Below are positions 34,698 through 46,779 of a stretch of DNA of 64,000 nt, piece by piece. Below the pieces are notes generated by a model, which was given only the letters and a program-made list of their open reading frames with translations, was not told the origin of the DNA and searched no databases. The translations under genes and the position numbers were made by a program. The first letter of the stretch is position 1. The number at the start of each line of letters is the position of its first letter. The DNA comes from Paucimonas sp. (lineage in GTDB: Bacteria > Pseudomonadota > Gammaproteobacteria > Pseudomonadales > Pseudomonadaceae). The DNA is taken from positions 62,001-126,000 of the forward strand of contig JAIRVG010000026.1 in NCBI GenBank assembly GCA_031253995.1, given 5' to 3'.

Positions 34698-36095
34698 ATG
34701 AACGATATGGCCCAACTGATCCCCGCACTGCCTGACAGCATCTTCCGCGCCTACGATATCCGTGGCGTGGTGGGTGACACACTGCACGCCGAGACGGCCT
34801 ACTGGATCGGCCGCGCCATCGGCGCGCAGAGCCTGGCCCAGGGCGAACCGAACGTCTCGGTCGGCCGCGACGGCCGCCTGTCCGGCCCGATGCTGGTGGA
34901 ACAGCTGATCAAGGGCCTGGCGGACGCCGGTTGCCAGGTCAGCGATGTCGGCCTGGTGCCGACCCCCGCGCTGTACTACGCGGCCAACGTGCTGGCCGGC
35001 AAGTCCGGGGTGATGCTCACCGGCAGCCACAACCCGTCGAACTACAACGGCTTCAAGATCGTCATCGCCGGCGACACCCTCGCCAACGAGCAGATCCAGG
35101 CCCTGCTGACCCGCATCAAGACCGAAGACCTGCCCCGCGGTGCGGGCAAGGTGGAGAAGGTCGATATCCTCCCGCGCTATCACCAGCAGATCGTCGGCGA
35201 CGTCAAGCTCGCCCGCCGCCTCAAGGTGGTGGTGGACTGCGGCAACGGCGCCGCCGGCGTCAATGCCCCGCAACTGCTGGCCGCGCTGGACTGCGAGGTC
35301 ATCCCGCTGTTCTGCGAGGTGGACGGCAACTTCCCCAACCACCACCCGGACCCGGGCAAGCCGGAAAACCTCGTCGACCTGATCGCCAAGGTCAAGGAAA
35401 CCGGGGCCGACCTGGGCCTGGCCTTCGACGGCGACGGTGACCGCGTCGGCGTGGTGACCAACACCGGCACCATCGTCTACCCCGACCGCCTGCTGATGCT
35501 CTTCGCCCAGGACGTGCTGGAGCGCAATCCGGGCGCCGAGATCATCTTCGACGTCAAGTGCACCCGCCGCCTGACCCCGCTGATCGCCGAGCACGGCGGC
35601 ACCTCGCGGATGTGGAAGACCGGGCATTCGCTGATCAAGAAGAAGATGAAGGAAACCGGCGCCCTGCTGGCCGGCGAGATGAGCGGGCACATCTTCATCA
35701 AGGAACGCTGGTTCGGTTTCGACGACGGCATCTACAGCGCCGCGCGCCTGCTGGAGATCCTCAGCAAGGCGTCGGTGGACGCCGAAACCCTGTTCGCCGG
35801 CTTCCCGAATGATATTTCCACGCCGGAAATCAACATTGATGTGACCGACGAGGGTAAATTCAGCATCATTGATGCACTGCAACGCGACGCCGACTGGGGC
35901 GCGGCCGACCTCACCACCATCGACGGTGTGCGAGTCGACTATCCCCACGGCTGGGGCCTGGTCCGCGCCTCCAACACCACACCGGTGCTGGTGCTGCGCT
36001 TCGAGGCCGACAATGAAGCCGAACTGCAGCGAATCAAGGCTATATTCCATGCGCAGCTCAAGCGCGTAGCCCCCGACCTGCAACTACCGTTCTGA
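34698..36095 (+). CDS. algC: Phosphomannomutase/phosphoglucomutase
   Basis: 465 residues. It has the phosphoserine loop TGSHNPSNYNG (serine near residue 108), metal loop FDGDGDRVGVV, sugar-binding loop GEMSGHIF and the phosphate-binding C-terminal VRASNTTPVLVLRFEA. AlgC supplies Man-1-P and Glc-1-P for alginate, LPS and rhamnolipid. ATG at 34698 has GGAG 7 bases upstream; the overlapping GTG at 34695 is less likely. The length matches the normal enzyme. Confidence 0.97.
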   Translation: MNDMAQLIPALPDSIFRAYDIRGVVGDTLHAETAYWIGRAIGAQSLAQGEPNVSVGRDGRLSGPMLVEQLIKGLADAGCQVSDVGLVPTPALYYAANVLAGKSGVMLTGSHNPSNYNGFKIVIAGDTLANEQIQALLTRIKTEDLPRGAGKVEKVDILPRYHQQIVGDVKLARRLKVVVDCGNGAAGVNAPQLLAALDCEVIPLFCEVDGNFPNHHPDPGKPENLVDLIAKVKETGADLGLAFDGDGDRVGVVTNTGTIVYPDRLLMLFAQDVLERNPGAEIIFDVKCTRRLTPLIAEHGGTSRMWKTGHSLIKKKMKETGALLAGEMSGHIFIKERWFGFDDGIYSAARLLEILSKASVDAETLFAGFPNDISTPEINIDVTDEGKFSIIDALQRDADWGAADLTTIDGVRVDYPHGWGLVRASNTTPVLVLRFEADNEAELQRIKAIFHAQLKRVAPDLQLPF

Positions 36096-37034
<939 letters not shown>

Positions 37035-37052
37035 CTTTTCCGGCAGGCAAAG

Positions 37053-37080
37053 AAAAAGGCGACCGATCGGTCGCCTTTTT
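37053..37080. terminator. Bidirectional terminator between argB and pyrE
   Basis: Perfect palindrome of AAGGCGACC and GGTCGCCTT around GATC, bordered by A5 and T5. It serves both convergent genes. Confidence 0.92.
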
Positions 37081-37097
37081 CATTTTTCGCGCCTGGC

Positions 37098-37739
37098 TCA
37101 GATGCCGTACTGCGCGCGGTAGGCTTCCACCGCCGGCAGGTGCTGCTTGAGCTGCGGGTCGTCGGCGAGGAATTCGAGGACCTGGGTCAGCGAGACGATG
37201 CTGACCACCGGAATGCCGAAGTCGCGTTCCACTTCCTGGATCGCCGACAGCTCACCATTGCCGCGCTCTTCGCGGTTCAGCGCGATCAGCACGCCAGCGG
37301 CGCGGGCTTCCTGGGCCTTGATGATCTGCATGACTTCGCGGATTGCGGTGCCGGCGGTGATCACGTCGTCGATGATCAGCACGTCACCGGCCAGCGGTGC
37401 GCCGACCAGGCTGCCGCCTTCGCCGTGGTCCTTGGCTTCCTTGCGGTTGAAGCACCATGGCACGTCGAGCTGGTGTTGCTCGGCCAGTTGCACCGCGGTC
37501 GCCGCCGCCAGGGGAATGCCCTTGTAGGCCGGGCCGAAGAGCACGTCGAAGGGAATCTTGCTGTCGACGATGGCCGCCGCGTAGCAACGCCCGAGCTGGG
37601 CCAGGGCCGAGCCGCTGTTGAACAGGCCGGCATTGAAGAAATAGGGGCTGGTACGACCCGACTTGAGGGTGAACTCACCGAAGCGCAGAACCCCGCGATC
37701 GATGGCAAAACGGATGAATTCGCGCTGATACGGCTGCAT
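37098..37739 (-). CDS. pyrE: Orotate phosphoribosyltransferase
   Basis: 213 residues. The PRPP-binding motif [18 protein letters not shown] and upstream [13 protein letters not shown] (flexible catalytic loop) are intact, with the N-terminal [20 protein letters not shown]. It forms orotidine monophosphate in pyrimidine synthesis. It is divergent from crc, the typical Pseudomonas order. Confidence 0.98.
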   Translation of the reverse strand: MQPYQREFIRFAIDRGVLRFGEFTLKSGRTSPYFFNAGLFNSGSALAQLGRCYAAAIVDSKIPFDVLFGPAYKGIPLAAATAVQLAEQHQLDVPWCFNRKEAKDHGEGGSLVGAPLAGDVLIIDDVITAGTAIREVMQIIKAQEARAAGVLIALNREERGNGELSAIQEVERDFGIPVVSIVSLTQVLEFLADDPQLKQHLPAVEAYRAQYGI

Positions 37740-37819
37740 GAGGAGTCCCGGATACCACGGATTTAGCTAATTGAGTACAGCTCGGGTATCATACACGCAC
37801 GAGATTTTTGGGGCCATTT

Positions 37820-38599
37820 ATGCGGATCATCAGTGTGAACGTGAATGGCATTCAGGCTGCGGTCGAGCGAGGATTGCTCAGCTGGCTGCAAGCCCAGAAT
37901 GCCGACGTCATCTGCCTTCAGGATACCCGCGCCTCGGCCTTTGAACTCGATGACCCGGCTTTTCAGCTAGATGGCTACTTCCTTTATGCCTGCGACGCAG
38001 AAGTACCCGCCCAAGGCGGCGTGGCGCTTTATTCGCGGTTGCAGCCCAAGGCAGTCATCAGCGGCCTGGGCTTCGAGACAGCCGACCGCTACGGGCGTTA
38101 CCTGCAGGCCGACTTCGACAAAGTCAGTATTGCCACCTTGCTCCTGCCTTCCGGGCAGAACGGCGACGAAGACCTGAACCAGAAGTTCAAGTTGATGGAC
38201 GACTTCGCCAAGTACCTGGACAAGCAGCGGCGCAAACGCCGTGAATACATCTACTGCGGCTCGCTCTACGTGGCGCAGCAGAAGCTCGACATCAAGAACT
38301 GGCGCGACAGCCAGCAGTCGCCGGGCTTCCTCGCCCCCGAGCGCGCCTGGATGGACGAGATCGTCGGCAACATGGGCTACGTCGACGCCCTGCGCGAAGT
38401 CAGCCGTGAAGGCGACCAGTACAGCTGGTGGCCAGACAACGAACAGGCCGAGATGCTCAACCTGGGCTATCGGTTCGACTACCAGTTGCTGACTCCAGGC
38501 CTGCGTCGCTTCGTGCGCAGCGCACGCCTGCCACGCCAGCCGCGCTTCTCGCAGCATGCGCCGCTGATCGTGGATTACGACTGGACGCTGACGATCTGA
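37820..38599 (+). CDS. crc: Catabolite repression control protein
   Basis: 259 residues of the exonuclease/endonuclease/phosphatase fold: MRIISVNVNGIQAAVERGLL, VICLQDTRASAFEL, and the C-terminal FSQHAPLIVDYDWTL. Crc lacks nuclease activity and works with Hfq to repress translation of secondary carbon-source genes in Pseudomonas. ATG at 37820 gives the known N-terminus; a start at 37808 would add four residues. A terminator follows. Confidence 0.97.
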   Translation: MRIISVNVNGIQAAVERGLLSWLQAQNADVICLQDTRASAFELDDPAFQLDGYFLYACDAEVPAQGGVALYSRLQPKAVISGLGFETADRYGRYLQADFDKVSIATLLLPSGQNGDEDLNQKFKLMDDFAKYLDKQRRKRREYIYCGSLYVAQQKLDIKNWRDSQQSPGFLAPERAWMDEIVGNMGYVDALREVSREGDQYSWWPDNEQAEMLNLGYRFDYQLLTPGLRRFVRSARLPRQPRFSQHAPLIVDYDWTLTI

Positions 38600-38610
38600 T
38601 CACCAGATGC

Positions 38611-38642
38611 AAAAAAGCCGACCTCATGGGGTCGGCTTTTTT
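38611..38642 (+). terminator. Terminator of crc
   Basis: Stem GCCGACC / GGTCGGC extended by A6/T6 on the flanks, loop of about 6 bases, 12 bases past the crc stop. Confidence 0.92.
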
Positions 38643-38658
38643 GTGGGCCCTGACTCGG

Positions 38659-38738
38659 ACCCTGTGGGAGCTGGCTTGCCAGCGATTGCTGTAGTGAATT
38701 CACCATAGCTATCGCTGGCAAGCCAGCTCCCACAGGGT
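38659..38738. repeat. REP pair (REPIN) between crc and rph
   Basis: A perfect 28-bp inverted repeat: 38659-38686 (beginning ACCCTGTGGGAGCTGGC) and 38711-38738, with a 24-base spacer. It is the cleanest of the REP pairs in the window and lies between the convergent crc and rph. Confidence 0.93.
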
Positions 38739-38749
38739 TATCCGCTGAA

Positions 38750-39472
38750 TCAGTCGGCCAGTGCAGCCTTCTGCAGCTCGAACAGGTCGGCCATGCCTTT
38801 CTGTGCGATGGCCAGCATGGCGTTCAGCTCTTCCGGCTGGAAAGGCGCGCCTTCGGCGGTGCCCTGGACTTCGATGAAGCCGCCGGCACTGGTCATGACC
38901 ACGTTCAGGTCGGTCTCGGCGGCGGAGTCTTCCAGGTAGTCCAGGTCGAGGACCGCTTCGCCTTTGTACATGCCCACGGAGACCGCGGCGATCATGTGCT
39001 TGAGCGGATCACCGCCCTTGAGGCCACCACGCTTCTTGACCACGCGCAGGGCGTCGACCAGGGCGACCATGGCGCCGGTGATGGACGCGGTGCGGGTGCC
39101 GCCGTCGGCCTGGATCACGTCGCAGTCGACGTACAGGGTGATGTCACCCAGCTTGCTCATGTCCAGCGCGGCGCGCAGCGAACGGCCGATCAGGCGCTGG
39201 ATCTCCAGGGTGCGGCCGCCCTGCTTGCCACGGCTGGCTTCGCGCTGGTTACGCTCGCCGGTGGAGCGCGGCAGCATGCCGTACTCGGCGGTCAGCCAGC
39301 CCTGGCCCTGGCCTTTCAGGAAGCGCGGGACGCCATTCTCGACACTGACCGTGCAGACGACCTTGGTGTCGCCGAACTCGACCAGTACCGACCCTTCGGC
39401 GTGCTTGGTGTAGTTGCGGGTGATGCGGATCGAGCGGAGCTGATCGGCGGCGCGACCACTTGGACGTTTCAT
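38750..39472 (-). CDS. rph: Ribonuclease PH
   Basis: 240 residues. It has [51 protein letters not shown], and [19 protein letters not shown], the last containing phosphate- and metal-binding residues. It trims tRNA 3' ends with phosphate. ATG at 39472 matches the usual N-terminus; the frame continues upstream into a REP element and is not coding there. Divergent from yicC. Confidence 0.97.
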   Translation of the reverse strand: MKRPSGRAADQLRSIRITRNYTKHAEGSVLVEFGDTKVVCTVSVENGVPRFLKGQGQGWLTAEYGMLPRSTGERNQREASRGKQGGRTLEIQRLIGRSLRAALDMSKLGDITLYVDCDVIQADGGTRTASITGAMVALVDALRVVKKRGGLKGGDPLKHMIAAVSVGMYKGEAVLDLDYLEDSAAETDLNVVMTSAGGFIEVQGTAEGAPFQPEELNAMLAIAQKGMADLFELQKAALAD

Positions 39473-39562
39473 AAGGGATACCTGTACTGGGGGTTCGAAC
39501 TGCCGAGCATTATAGAGCCACAGGGCCGGGGAGGACATGCCTGAAGCTGTATTGGCTGTACC

Positions 39563-39594
39563 GGCCTCATCGCTGGCAAGCCAGCGATGAGGCC
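39563..39594. repeat. Single REP-like palindrome between rph and yicC
   Basis: GGCCTCATCGCTGG / CCAGCGATGAGGCC, 14-bp perfect stem with a CAAG loop. It resembles the outer half of the REP pair at 5715-5826 but lacks the CCCTGTGGGAG core. Confidence 0.75.
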
Positions 39595-39750
39595 CGGAAG
39601 AACAGCACAAAGCCCCCGGTCGGTATTCACCCTATCCTTCCACACCGGTTTGTAACATCAGTGGATGGGACCGGACTGCGCACTGCGCTACAATCCTGCG
39701 CCTTTGCAGCCTGTCGGCTTTCACCTTCATCTATCTGCGAGGTACTTCCC

Positions 39751-41248
<1,498 letters not shown>

Positions 41249-41283
41249 GCCCTCGCCTTCCGGGCCGCCTCATGCGCTGAGCG

Positions 41284-42816
41284 CTAGCGGCGGCTCGGGA
41301 TGGTGGCATGACGACGCAAGGTCATGCCCAGGAAGAACGCCGGCGCGCGCAGACGCGACAGCAGCATCAGGACGATGCCCAGCAGCAGGATGATCATCGC
41401 GATCACGAACACCAGCCCCAACCCGCCCACATGCGAGCCGCTGCCGAACTCCGGCGAAGCACTGTCGATGGCCGTCTGCACGAAGATCACCGAGAGAATC
41501 GCCCCGCCCAGCAACGGGCACAGGCCGCGCATGAAGAAGTGACGCAGGCTGTCGAACAGGCTGTGGCGGAAATACCAGACGCAAGCGAAGGCGGTCAGCG
41601 AGTAGTAGAAGCAGATCATCATGCCCAGGGCGGTGATGGTGTCGGCCAGCACGTTTTCGCTGAGGGTGCGCATGGTCACGTAGAACACACCGGCGGCGAC
41701 ACCGGCGCAGATGGTGGCGTAGCGCGGGGTCTGCGAACGCGGGCAGATGCGGGCGAAGCGCTCTGGCACGGCGCCGTAGTAACCCATGGCCAGCAGGGTG
41801 CGCGCCGGGGAAACGAAGGTCGATTGCAGCGATGCGGCGGTACTGGCCAGCACGGCGATGGACATCAGGATCGCCAGCGGCCCCATGACCGGCCCGGCCA
41901 GGTGGGCGAAGACGTTTTCCTGGATGCGCGGGTTGCCCAGGCCGAGGCCTTCCTCGCTGATCCCGGCGAACTGCAGGGTGGCGATGGCGGTGACCAGGTA
42001 CAGGCCGAGGATCAGCAGCACGGTCAGGGTCGCGGCGCGGCCGGGGACCTCGTCGCTGCCCACCGACTCCTCGCTCATGGTCAGGCACACGTCCCAGCCC
42101 CAGAAGATGAAGATCGACAGCGACAGGCCGGCGGCGAAGGCCGAGAACGACTCGACGCCGAACGGGTTGAACCAGCTGATATCGAAGTCCATCGGCGGGG
42201 TTTCCGTCGAGCCGCCGAACGCGGCGAAGGCGAAGCCGATCAGCACCACCAGCTGCAAGGCCACCAGGCCGTATTGCACGGTCATGGTGGTGCCGATGCC
42301 GCGACAGCAGATCCACACCGCCATGGCGATGAACACGCAACAGGTGACCACGTTGACCAGCAGGTTGTCGCTCAGCGCAGCCACCTCATGGCTGCCGACG
42401 AGTTGCCCGAGGAACAGATAGAAGAAGTCCACCGCCACCCCGGCCAGGTTGGACAGGACGATGGTGGTCGCGGTGACCAGGCCCCAGCCGCCGATCCAGC
42501 CGATCATTGGCCCGAAGGCCCGGGCCGACCAGGTGAAGGAGGTGCCGCTGTCCGGCTCCGCCGCGTTCAGTTCGCGGTAACCGAGGGCCACCAGCAGCAT
42601 CGGCAGGAAGCCGACGATGAACACCGCCGGCAGGTGCTGGCCGACTTCCCGCACCGTCGGGCCCAGCGCGCCGGTGAGGGTGTACACCGGGGCGATGGTG
42701 GAAATGCCCAGCACGATGCTGGCGAGCAGTCCGAGGCGGCCCTTGGCCAACCCCTTGGATGCCTTGCGAGCCAGCCCCGCCGTGCCGGAGGACAGGCTTG
42801 CTTCGAATTCGCTCAT
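41284..42816 (-). CDS. APC-superfamily amino acid/polyamine permease
   Basis: 510 residues with about 12 membrane helices (for example LGLLASIVLGISTIAPVYTL, WIGGWGLVTATTIVLSNLAG, SLSIFIFWGWDVCLTMSEES). Placement behind GATase, aldehyde dehydrogenase and synthetase genes resembles PuuP and its relatives, so putrescine or a related amine is the probable substrate. It is last in the minus-strand operon and converges with gmk. Substrate inferred from context only. Confidence 0.87.
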   Translation of the reverse strand: MSEFEASLSSGTAGLARKASKGLAKGRLGLLASIVLGISTIAPVYTLTGALGPTVREVGQHLPAVFIVGFLPMLLVALGYRELNAAEPDSGTSFTWSARAFGPMIGWIGGWGLVTATTIVLSNLAGVAVDFFYLFLGQLVGSHEVAALSDNLLVNVVTCCVFIAMAVWICCRGIGTTMTVQYGLVALQLVVLIGFAFAAFGGSTETPPMDFDISWFNPFGVESFSAFAAGLSLSIFIFWGWDVCLTMSEESVGSDEVPGRAATLTVLLILGLYLVTAIATLQFAGISEEGLGLGNPRIQENVFAHLAGPVMGPLAILMSIAVLASTAASLQSTFVSPARTLLAMGYYGAVPERFARICPRSQTPRYATICAGVAAGVFYVTMRTLSENVLADTITALGMMICFYYSLTAFACVWYFRHSLFDSLRHFFMRGLCPLLGGAILSVIFVQTAIDSASPEFGSGSHVGGLGLVFVIAMIILLLGIVLMLLSRLRAPAFFLGMTLRRHATIPSRR

Positions 42817-42891
42817 GAGTAGATGTCGCCGCTATTGGTATTGTTTTTCAAGGCATCCGCGAAGATGCCCGCACTCGATGAAACTGCCGGG

Positions 42892-43632
42892 TCACTTCCC
42901 GGCGTAGGCCTGGCAGGCTGCACGGAACGCCTCGAACAGACGCAACGAAACCGGGTTGTCGGCGTAACGCCACTCCGGATGCCACTGCACCCCGAGCACG
43001 AAGCCGGGTGCGCCCTCCATGGAAACCGCTTCGACCAGCCCGTCCGGCGCCAGGGCCTCGACCCGTAGCCCGTCGGCCAGGCGGTCGATACCCTGGCTGT
43101 GCAGCGAGTTGACCATGAAGCGTTGTGGCAAACCCAGCCGCTGGAATTGCCCGCCGGGCTCGACGGTGACCGGGTGCCGCGGGCTGTACTGTTCTTCCAG
43201 CGGGGCGTCGTGCGGTTCGCGGTGGTCCAGGTAGCCGGGCAACTCGTGAACGCGCTGGTGCAGGGTGCCGCCCAGGGCCACGTTGAGCTCCTGGAAACCG
43301 CGGCAGATGCACAGCACCGGCACGCCGGCGGCGATGGCCGCACGCAGCAGCGGCAGGGTCAGGCGGTCACGCGGGATGTCGTGCCGGGTACCTGCCGCGC
43401 TGGGGGCGCCATTGTAATGATGCGGCTCGACATTAGAAGGCGAACCGGTGAAAAGAATGCCGTCGAGGCGTTCCACCAAGCGCTGCGGGTCCAGCGCCTG
43501 GTCGCGCGCCGGCAGGATCAGCGGCACGCCGGCGAACCCGGCGGCCTCGACGTATTTGTCGCCCACGGTATGGGAGGCAGTGTGACCGAGCATCTGGCGG
43601 CATGAGGTGACGCCGATCAAAGGGGTTTTCAT
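42892..43632 (-). CDS. Class I glutamine amidotransferase, gamma-glutamyl-GABA hydrolase-like (PuuD/PauD)
   Basis: 246 residues. The nucleophile is in VPVLCICRGFQELNVALGG (about residue 110) and the histidine/glutamate pair in VLGVQWHPEW. The N-terminus (KTPLIGVTSCRQM) matches the PuuD/peptidase C26 group. PuuD releases GABA from gamma-glutamyl-GABA, the last pathway step. It is flanked by the dehydrogenase and permease genes on the same strand. Confidence 0.9.
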   Translation of the reverse strand: MKTPLIGVTSCRQMLGHTASHTVGDKYVEAAGFAGVPLILPARDQALDPQRLVERLDGILFTGSPSNVEPHHYNGAPSAAGTRHDIPRDRLTLPLLRAAIAAGVPVLCICRGFQELNVALGGTLHQRVHELPGYLDHREPHDAPLEEQYSPRHPVTVEPGGQFQRLGLPQRFMVNSLHSQGIDRLADGLRVEALAPDGLVEAVSMEGAPGFVLGVQWHPEWRYADNPVSLRLFEAFRAACQAYAGK

Positions 43633-43674
43633 CGATTCAGCCTCTCTTGAAGAAGTCGGCGCCGCGCCCTGTAG

Positions 43675-43688
43675 GAGCGATGTCGCTC
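43675..43688. repeat. Short palindrome between aldehyde dehydrogenase and amidotransferase genes
   Basis: GAGCGA-TG-TCGCTC preceded by CCCTGTAG, resembling a decayed REP core (CCCTGTGGGAG). It does not carry a T-run and probably does not terminate the operon. Confidence 0.5.
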
Positions 43689-43689
43689 G

Positions 43690-45183
43690 TTAGAGCTTGA
43701 TCCAGGTCGCCTTCAGCTCGGTGTACTTGTCGAAGGCATGCAGCGACTTGTCGCGCCCATTGCCCGACTGCTTGAAGCCACCGAACGGCGCGGTCATGTC
43801 GCCACCGTCGTACTGGTTGATCCACACGCTGCCGGCACGCAGGGCACGGGCGCTGCGGTGGGCCTTGGAGATGTCCGCGGTCCATACCGCCGCCGCCAGG
43901 CCGAATGGCGAGTCGTTGGCGATGGCGATGGCTTCCTCGGCGCTGTCGAAGGTGATCACCGAGAGCACCGGGCCGAAGATTTCCTCGCGGGCGATGCGCA
44001 TGGCATTGGTCACGCCATCGAAGATCGCCGGCTCGACATAGACCCCGCAGGTGTCTTCCAGCACCTGCCGGCCACCGCTGACCAGCGACGCGCCATCGGC
44101 CTTGCCGGCCTCGATGTAGCCGAGCACGGTGTCCAGCTGGGTGGTGTCCACCAGCGCGCCGACGCGGGTCTGCGGATCCAGGGCATGTCCCGGCTTCCAG
44201 GCCTTGAGCGCCTCCACCACCATCGGCAGGAAGCGGTCCTTGATCGAACGCTCCACCAGCAGGCGCGAGCCGGCGATGCAGACCTCGCCCTGGTTGAAGG
44301 CGATGGCGGCCGCCGCAGCTTCGGCAGCGGCGTGCAGGTCCGGGGCGTCGGCGAAGACGATGTTCGGGCTCTTGCCGCCGGCCTCCAGCCACACGCGCTT
44401 CATGTTCGATTCGCCGGCATAGACCATCAGTTGCTTGGCGATGCGGGTCGAGCCGGTGAACACCAGGGTGTCGACGTCCATGTGCAGGGCCAGCGCCTTG
44501 CCCACGGTGTGGCCATAGCCCGGCAGGACGTTGAGCACACCCGCCGGGATACCGGCCTCCAGCGCCAGCTGGGCGACGCGGATGGCGGTCAGCGGGGATT
44601 TTTCGGACGGCTTGAGGATCACCGAGTTGCCGGTGGCCAGGGCAGGCCCCAGCTTCCAGCAGGCCATCATCAGCGGGAAGTTCCACGGCACGATGGCCGC
44701 CACCACGCCCACGGCTTCGCGCGTCACCAGGCCGAGCTGGTCATGGGGCGTCGGCGCGACTTCGTCGTAGACCTTGTCGATGGCCTCGGCCATCCAGCGG
44801 ATCGAATTGGCCGCCGCAGGAATGTCGATGCTCAGCGAGTCGCCGATCGGCTTGCCCATGTCCAGGGTTTCCAGCAGCGCCAGCTCGTGGGCGTTGGCCA
44901 GCAGCAGGTCGGCGAAGGCGATCAGCACGCGCTTGCGCTGCGCCGGGGCCTGGTTGGCCCACACGCCGCTGTCGAAGCTGCGGCGTGCCGCGGCCACGGC
45001 CAGGTCGGCATCGGCGGCATCGCAGCTGGCGATGGCGGCCAGGGCGCGGCCATCCACCGGGCTGGTGCAGTCGAAGGTAGCGCCGCAGACGCTGTCACGG
45101 TACTCACCGTCGATGAAGGCGCGGCCTTCGATAGCCAGGTTCCGGGAGAGGCTTTCCCAGTGTTCGCGAGAGGGGATTGTCAT
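43690..45183 (-). CDS. Gamma-glutamyl-aminobutyraldehyde dehydrogenase-like (PuuC), second copy
   Basis: 497 residues, the same length as the copy at 27236-28729 and very similar along the whole chain, including RVWLEAGGKSPNIVFADAPD and NQGEVCIAGSRLLVERSIKD. The N-terminal 90 residues are the most divergent part. It should oxidise the aldehyde made by the PuuB-like enzyme. ATG at 45183 lies 16 bases downstream of the synthetase stop codon. An A-to-I change after the catalytic cysteine (CTAG to CIAG) is the one notable active-site difference. Confidence 0.9.
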   Translation of the reverse strand: MTIPSREHWESLSRNLAIEGRAFIDGEYRDSVCGATFDCTSPVDGRALAAIASCDAADADLAVAAARRSFDSGVWANQAPAQRKRVLIAFADLLLANAHELALLETLDMGKPIGDSLSIDIPAAANSIRWMAEAIDKVYDEVAPTPHDQLGLVTREAVGVVAAIVPWNFPLMMACWKLGPALATGNSVILKPSEKSPLTAIRVAQLALEAGIPAGVLNVLPGYGHTVGKALALHMDVDTLVFTGSTRIAKQLMVYAGESNMKRVWLEAGGKSPNIVFADAPDLHAAAEAAAAAIAFNQGEVCIAGSRLLVERSIKDRFLPMVVEALKAWKPGHALDPQTRVGALVDTTQLDTVLGYIEAGKADGASLVSGGRQVLEDTCGVYVEPAIFDGVTNAMRIAREEIFGPVLSVITFDSAEEAIAIANDSPFGLAAAVWTADISKAHRSARALRAGSVWINQYDGGDMTAPFGGFKQSGNGRDKSLHAFDKYTELKATWIKL

Positions 45184-45199
45184 TGTTGTTCTCCGGGCA

Positions 45200-46574
45200 T
45201 CAGACCGTATGCAGGTACCAGTTGTATTCGAGGTCGGAAATCGACACCTCGAACTCCGCCAGTTCGCTTTCCTTGCAGGCGACGAAAATATCGATGTATT
45301 CGGGGCTGATGTACTGGTTCAGTACTTCGCTGTCGTCCAGCTCGCGCAGGGCATCGCGCAGGTTGTTCGGCAGGCTCTGTTCCAGTTGCTCGTACGAATT
45401 GCCCTCGATCGGCGCACCCGGTTCGATCTTGTTGGTCAGGCCGTGGTGAATGCCGGCGAGGATCGAGGCCATCATCAGGTAGGGGTTGGCGTCGGCGCCG
45501 GCCACGCGGTGCTCGATGCGGACCGAGTCGCTGCTGCCGGTGGGCACGCGGACCGCCACGGTGCGGTTGTCCAGGCCCCAGCTCGGTGCGTTGGGCACGT
45601 AGAACTGCGCGCCGAAGCGGCGATAGGAGTTGATGTTCGGGCAGAGGAAGGCCATCGACGCCGGCATGGTTTCCAGCACGCCACCGATGGCGTGGCGCAG
45701 GGCGTCGTTCTGCTCCGGGTCGTCGCTGCTGAAGATGTTCTTGCCGGTGGCCTTGTCCAGCAGCGAGATGTGCACGTGCAGGCCGTTGCCGGCCTGGCCC
45801 GGGTAGGGCTTGGCCATGAAGGTGGTGTCCATCTCATGGTCGTAGGCGATGTTCTTGATCAGGCGCTTGAGCAACAGGGCGTAGTCGCAGGCCTTCATCG
45901 GATCGGCGACGTGGTGCAGGTTCACTTCGAACTGCGCCGGGGCGCTTTCCTTGACGATGGCATCGGCCGGGATGCCCTGCTCCTTGGCGGCTTCGAGCAT
46001 GTCCTGCAGGCAGTCGACGTACTCGTCGAGGTCGTCGATCAGGTAGACCTGGGTCGACTGCGGGCGCTTGCCGGAGATCGGCGAACGCGGCGGCTGCGGG
46101 CGACCGTTGAGGTTGTCCTGGTCGATCAGGTAGAACTCCAGCTCGAACGCGGCGCAGATGGTCAGGCCCATGGCGTCGAACTTGCTCACCACCTGGCGCA
46201 GGACTTCCCGCGGGTCGGCGAAGAACGGCGTGCCGTCCAGCTCGTGCATGGTCATCAGCAATTGCGCGGTGGGACGCTTCTGCCACGGCTCGAAGCTCAG
46301 GGTGCCGGGAATCGGATGGCAGATCCGGTCGGCATCGCCGATATCCAGGCCAACTTTCCACGGTCGAGCCGTTGATATCCAGGGCGAACAGCGATGCGGG
46401 CAGGTTGATGCCCTTTTCATAGACCTTGACCAGGCTCGCCCGCTCGATGCGCTTGCCGCGCACCACTCCGTTCATGTCGGCGATCAGCAGATCGACGAAC
46501 TGCACCTCGGGGTGGGCCTTGAGAAATTCGCCCATTTCGTCAACGGGGATGGCGCACGGGGAGACCGACGTCAT
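45200..46574 (-). pseudogene. Glutamine-synthetase-like gamma-glutamylpolyamine synthetase, frameshifted
   Basis: Two overlapping frames together spell one protein of about 455 residues. The first (from ATG 46574) gives MTSVSPCAIPVDEMGEFLKA through FALDINGSTVES, then runs out of frame. The second resumes with GLDIGDADRICHPIPGTLSF and ends DLEYNWYLHTV at 45200. At the junction (about 46350-46355) only one base lies between the S and G codons, where a multiple of three is needed. The C-terminal part holds GS motifs (AGNGLHVHISLLDKATG, RIEHRVAGADANPYL). PuuA/PauA-type enzymes glutamylate putrescine. Either the gene is broken or this is a sequencing error. Confidence 0.85.
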
Positions 46575-46698
46575 GGCTTAGGCATCCTTTGGAATTTTTA
46601 TGGGGGGCAGCGATGTAGGGAGATGACGCGGGTATTCGGGGGCGATGGCTGGTCTTGTTCTCGGGTAGTCCATCGGAGGAACGGGGGCGCGACAATTC

Positions 46699-46727
46699 TT
46701 GCTTGGCGGCCACGGTCGCACTATAGA
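46699..46727 (+). promoter_or_regulatory. Candidate promoter of the LysR gene
   Basis: TTGCTT (46699-46704), 17-base spacer, TATAGA (46722-46727). It is placed 53 bases before the LysR start in the gap shared with the divergent synthetase operon. Confidence 0.45.
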
Positions 46728-46779
46728 ATGGCCGTCACGCAAACAGACATTGGCGTTTTGGCAAGCGAAGAGTGCACCG

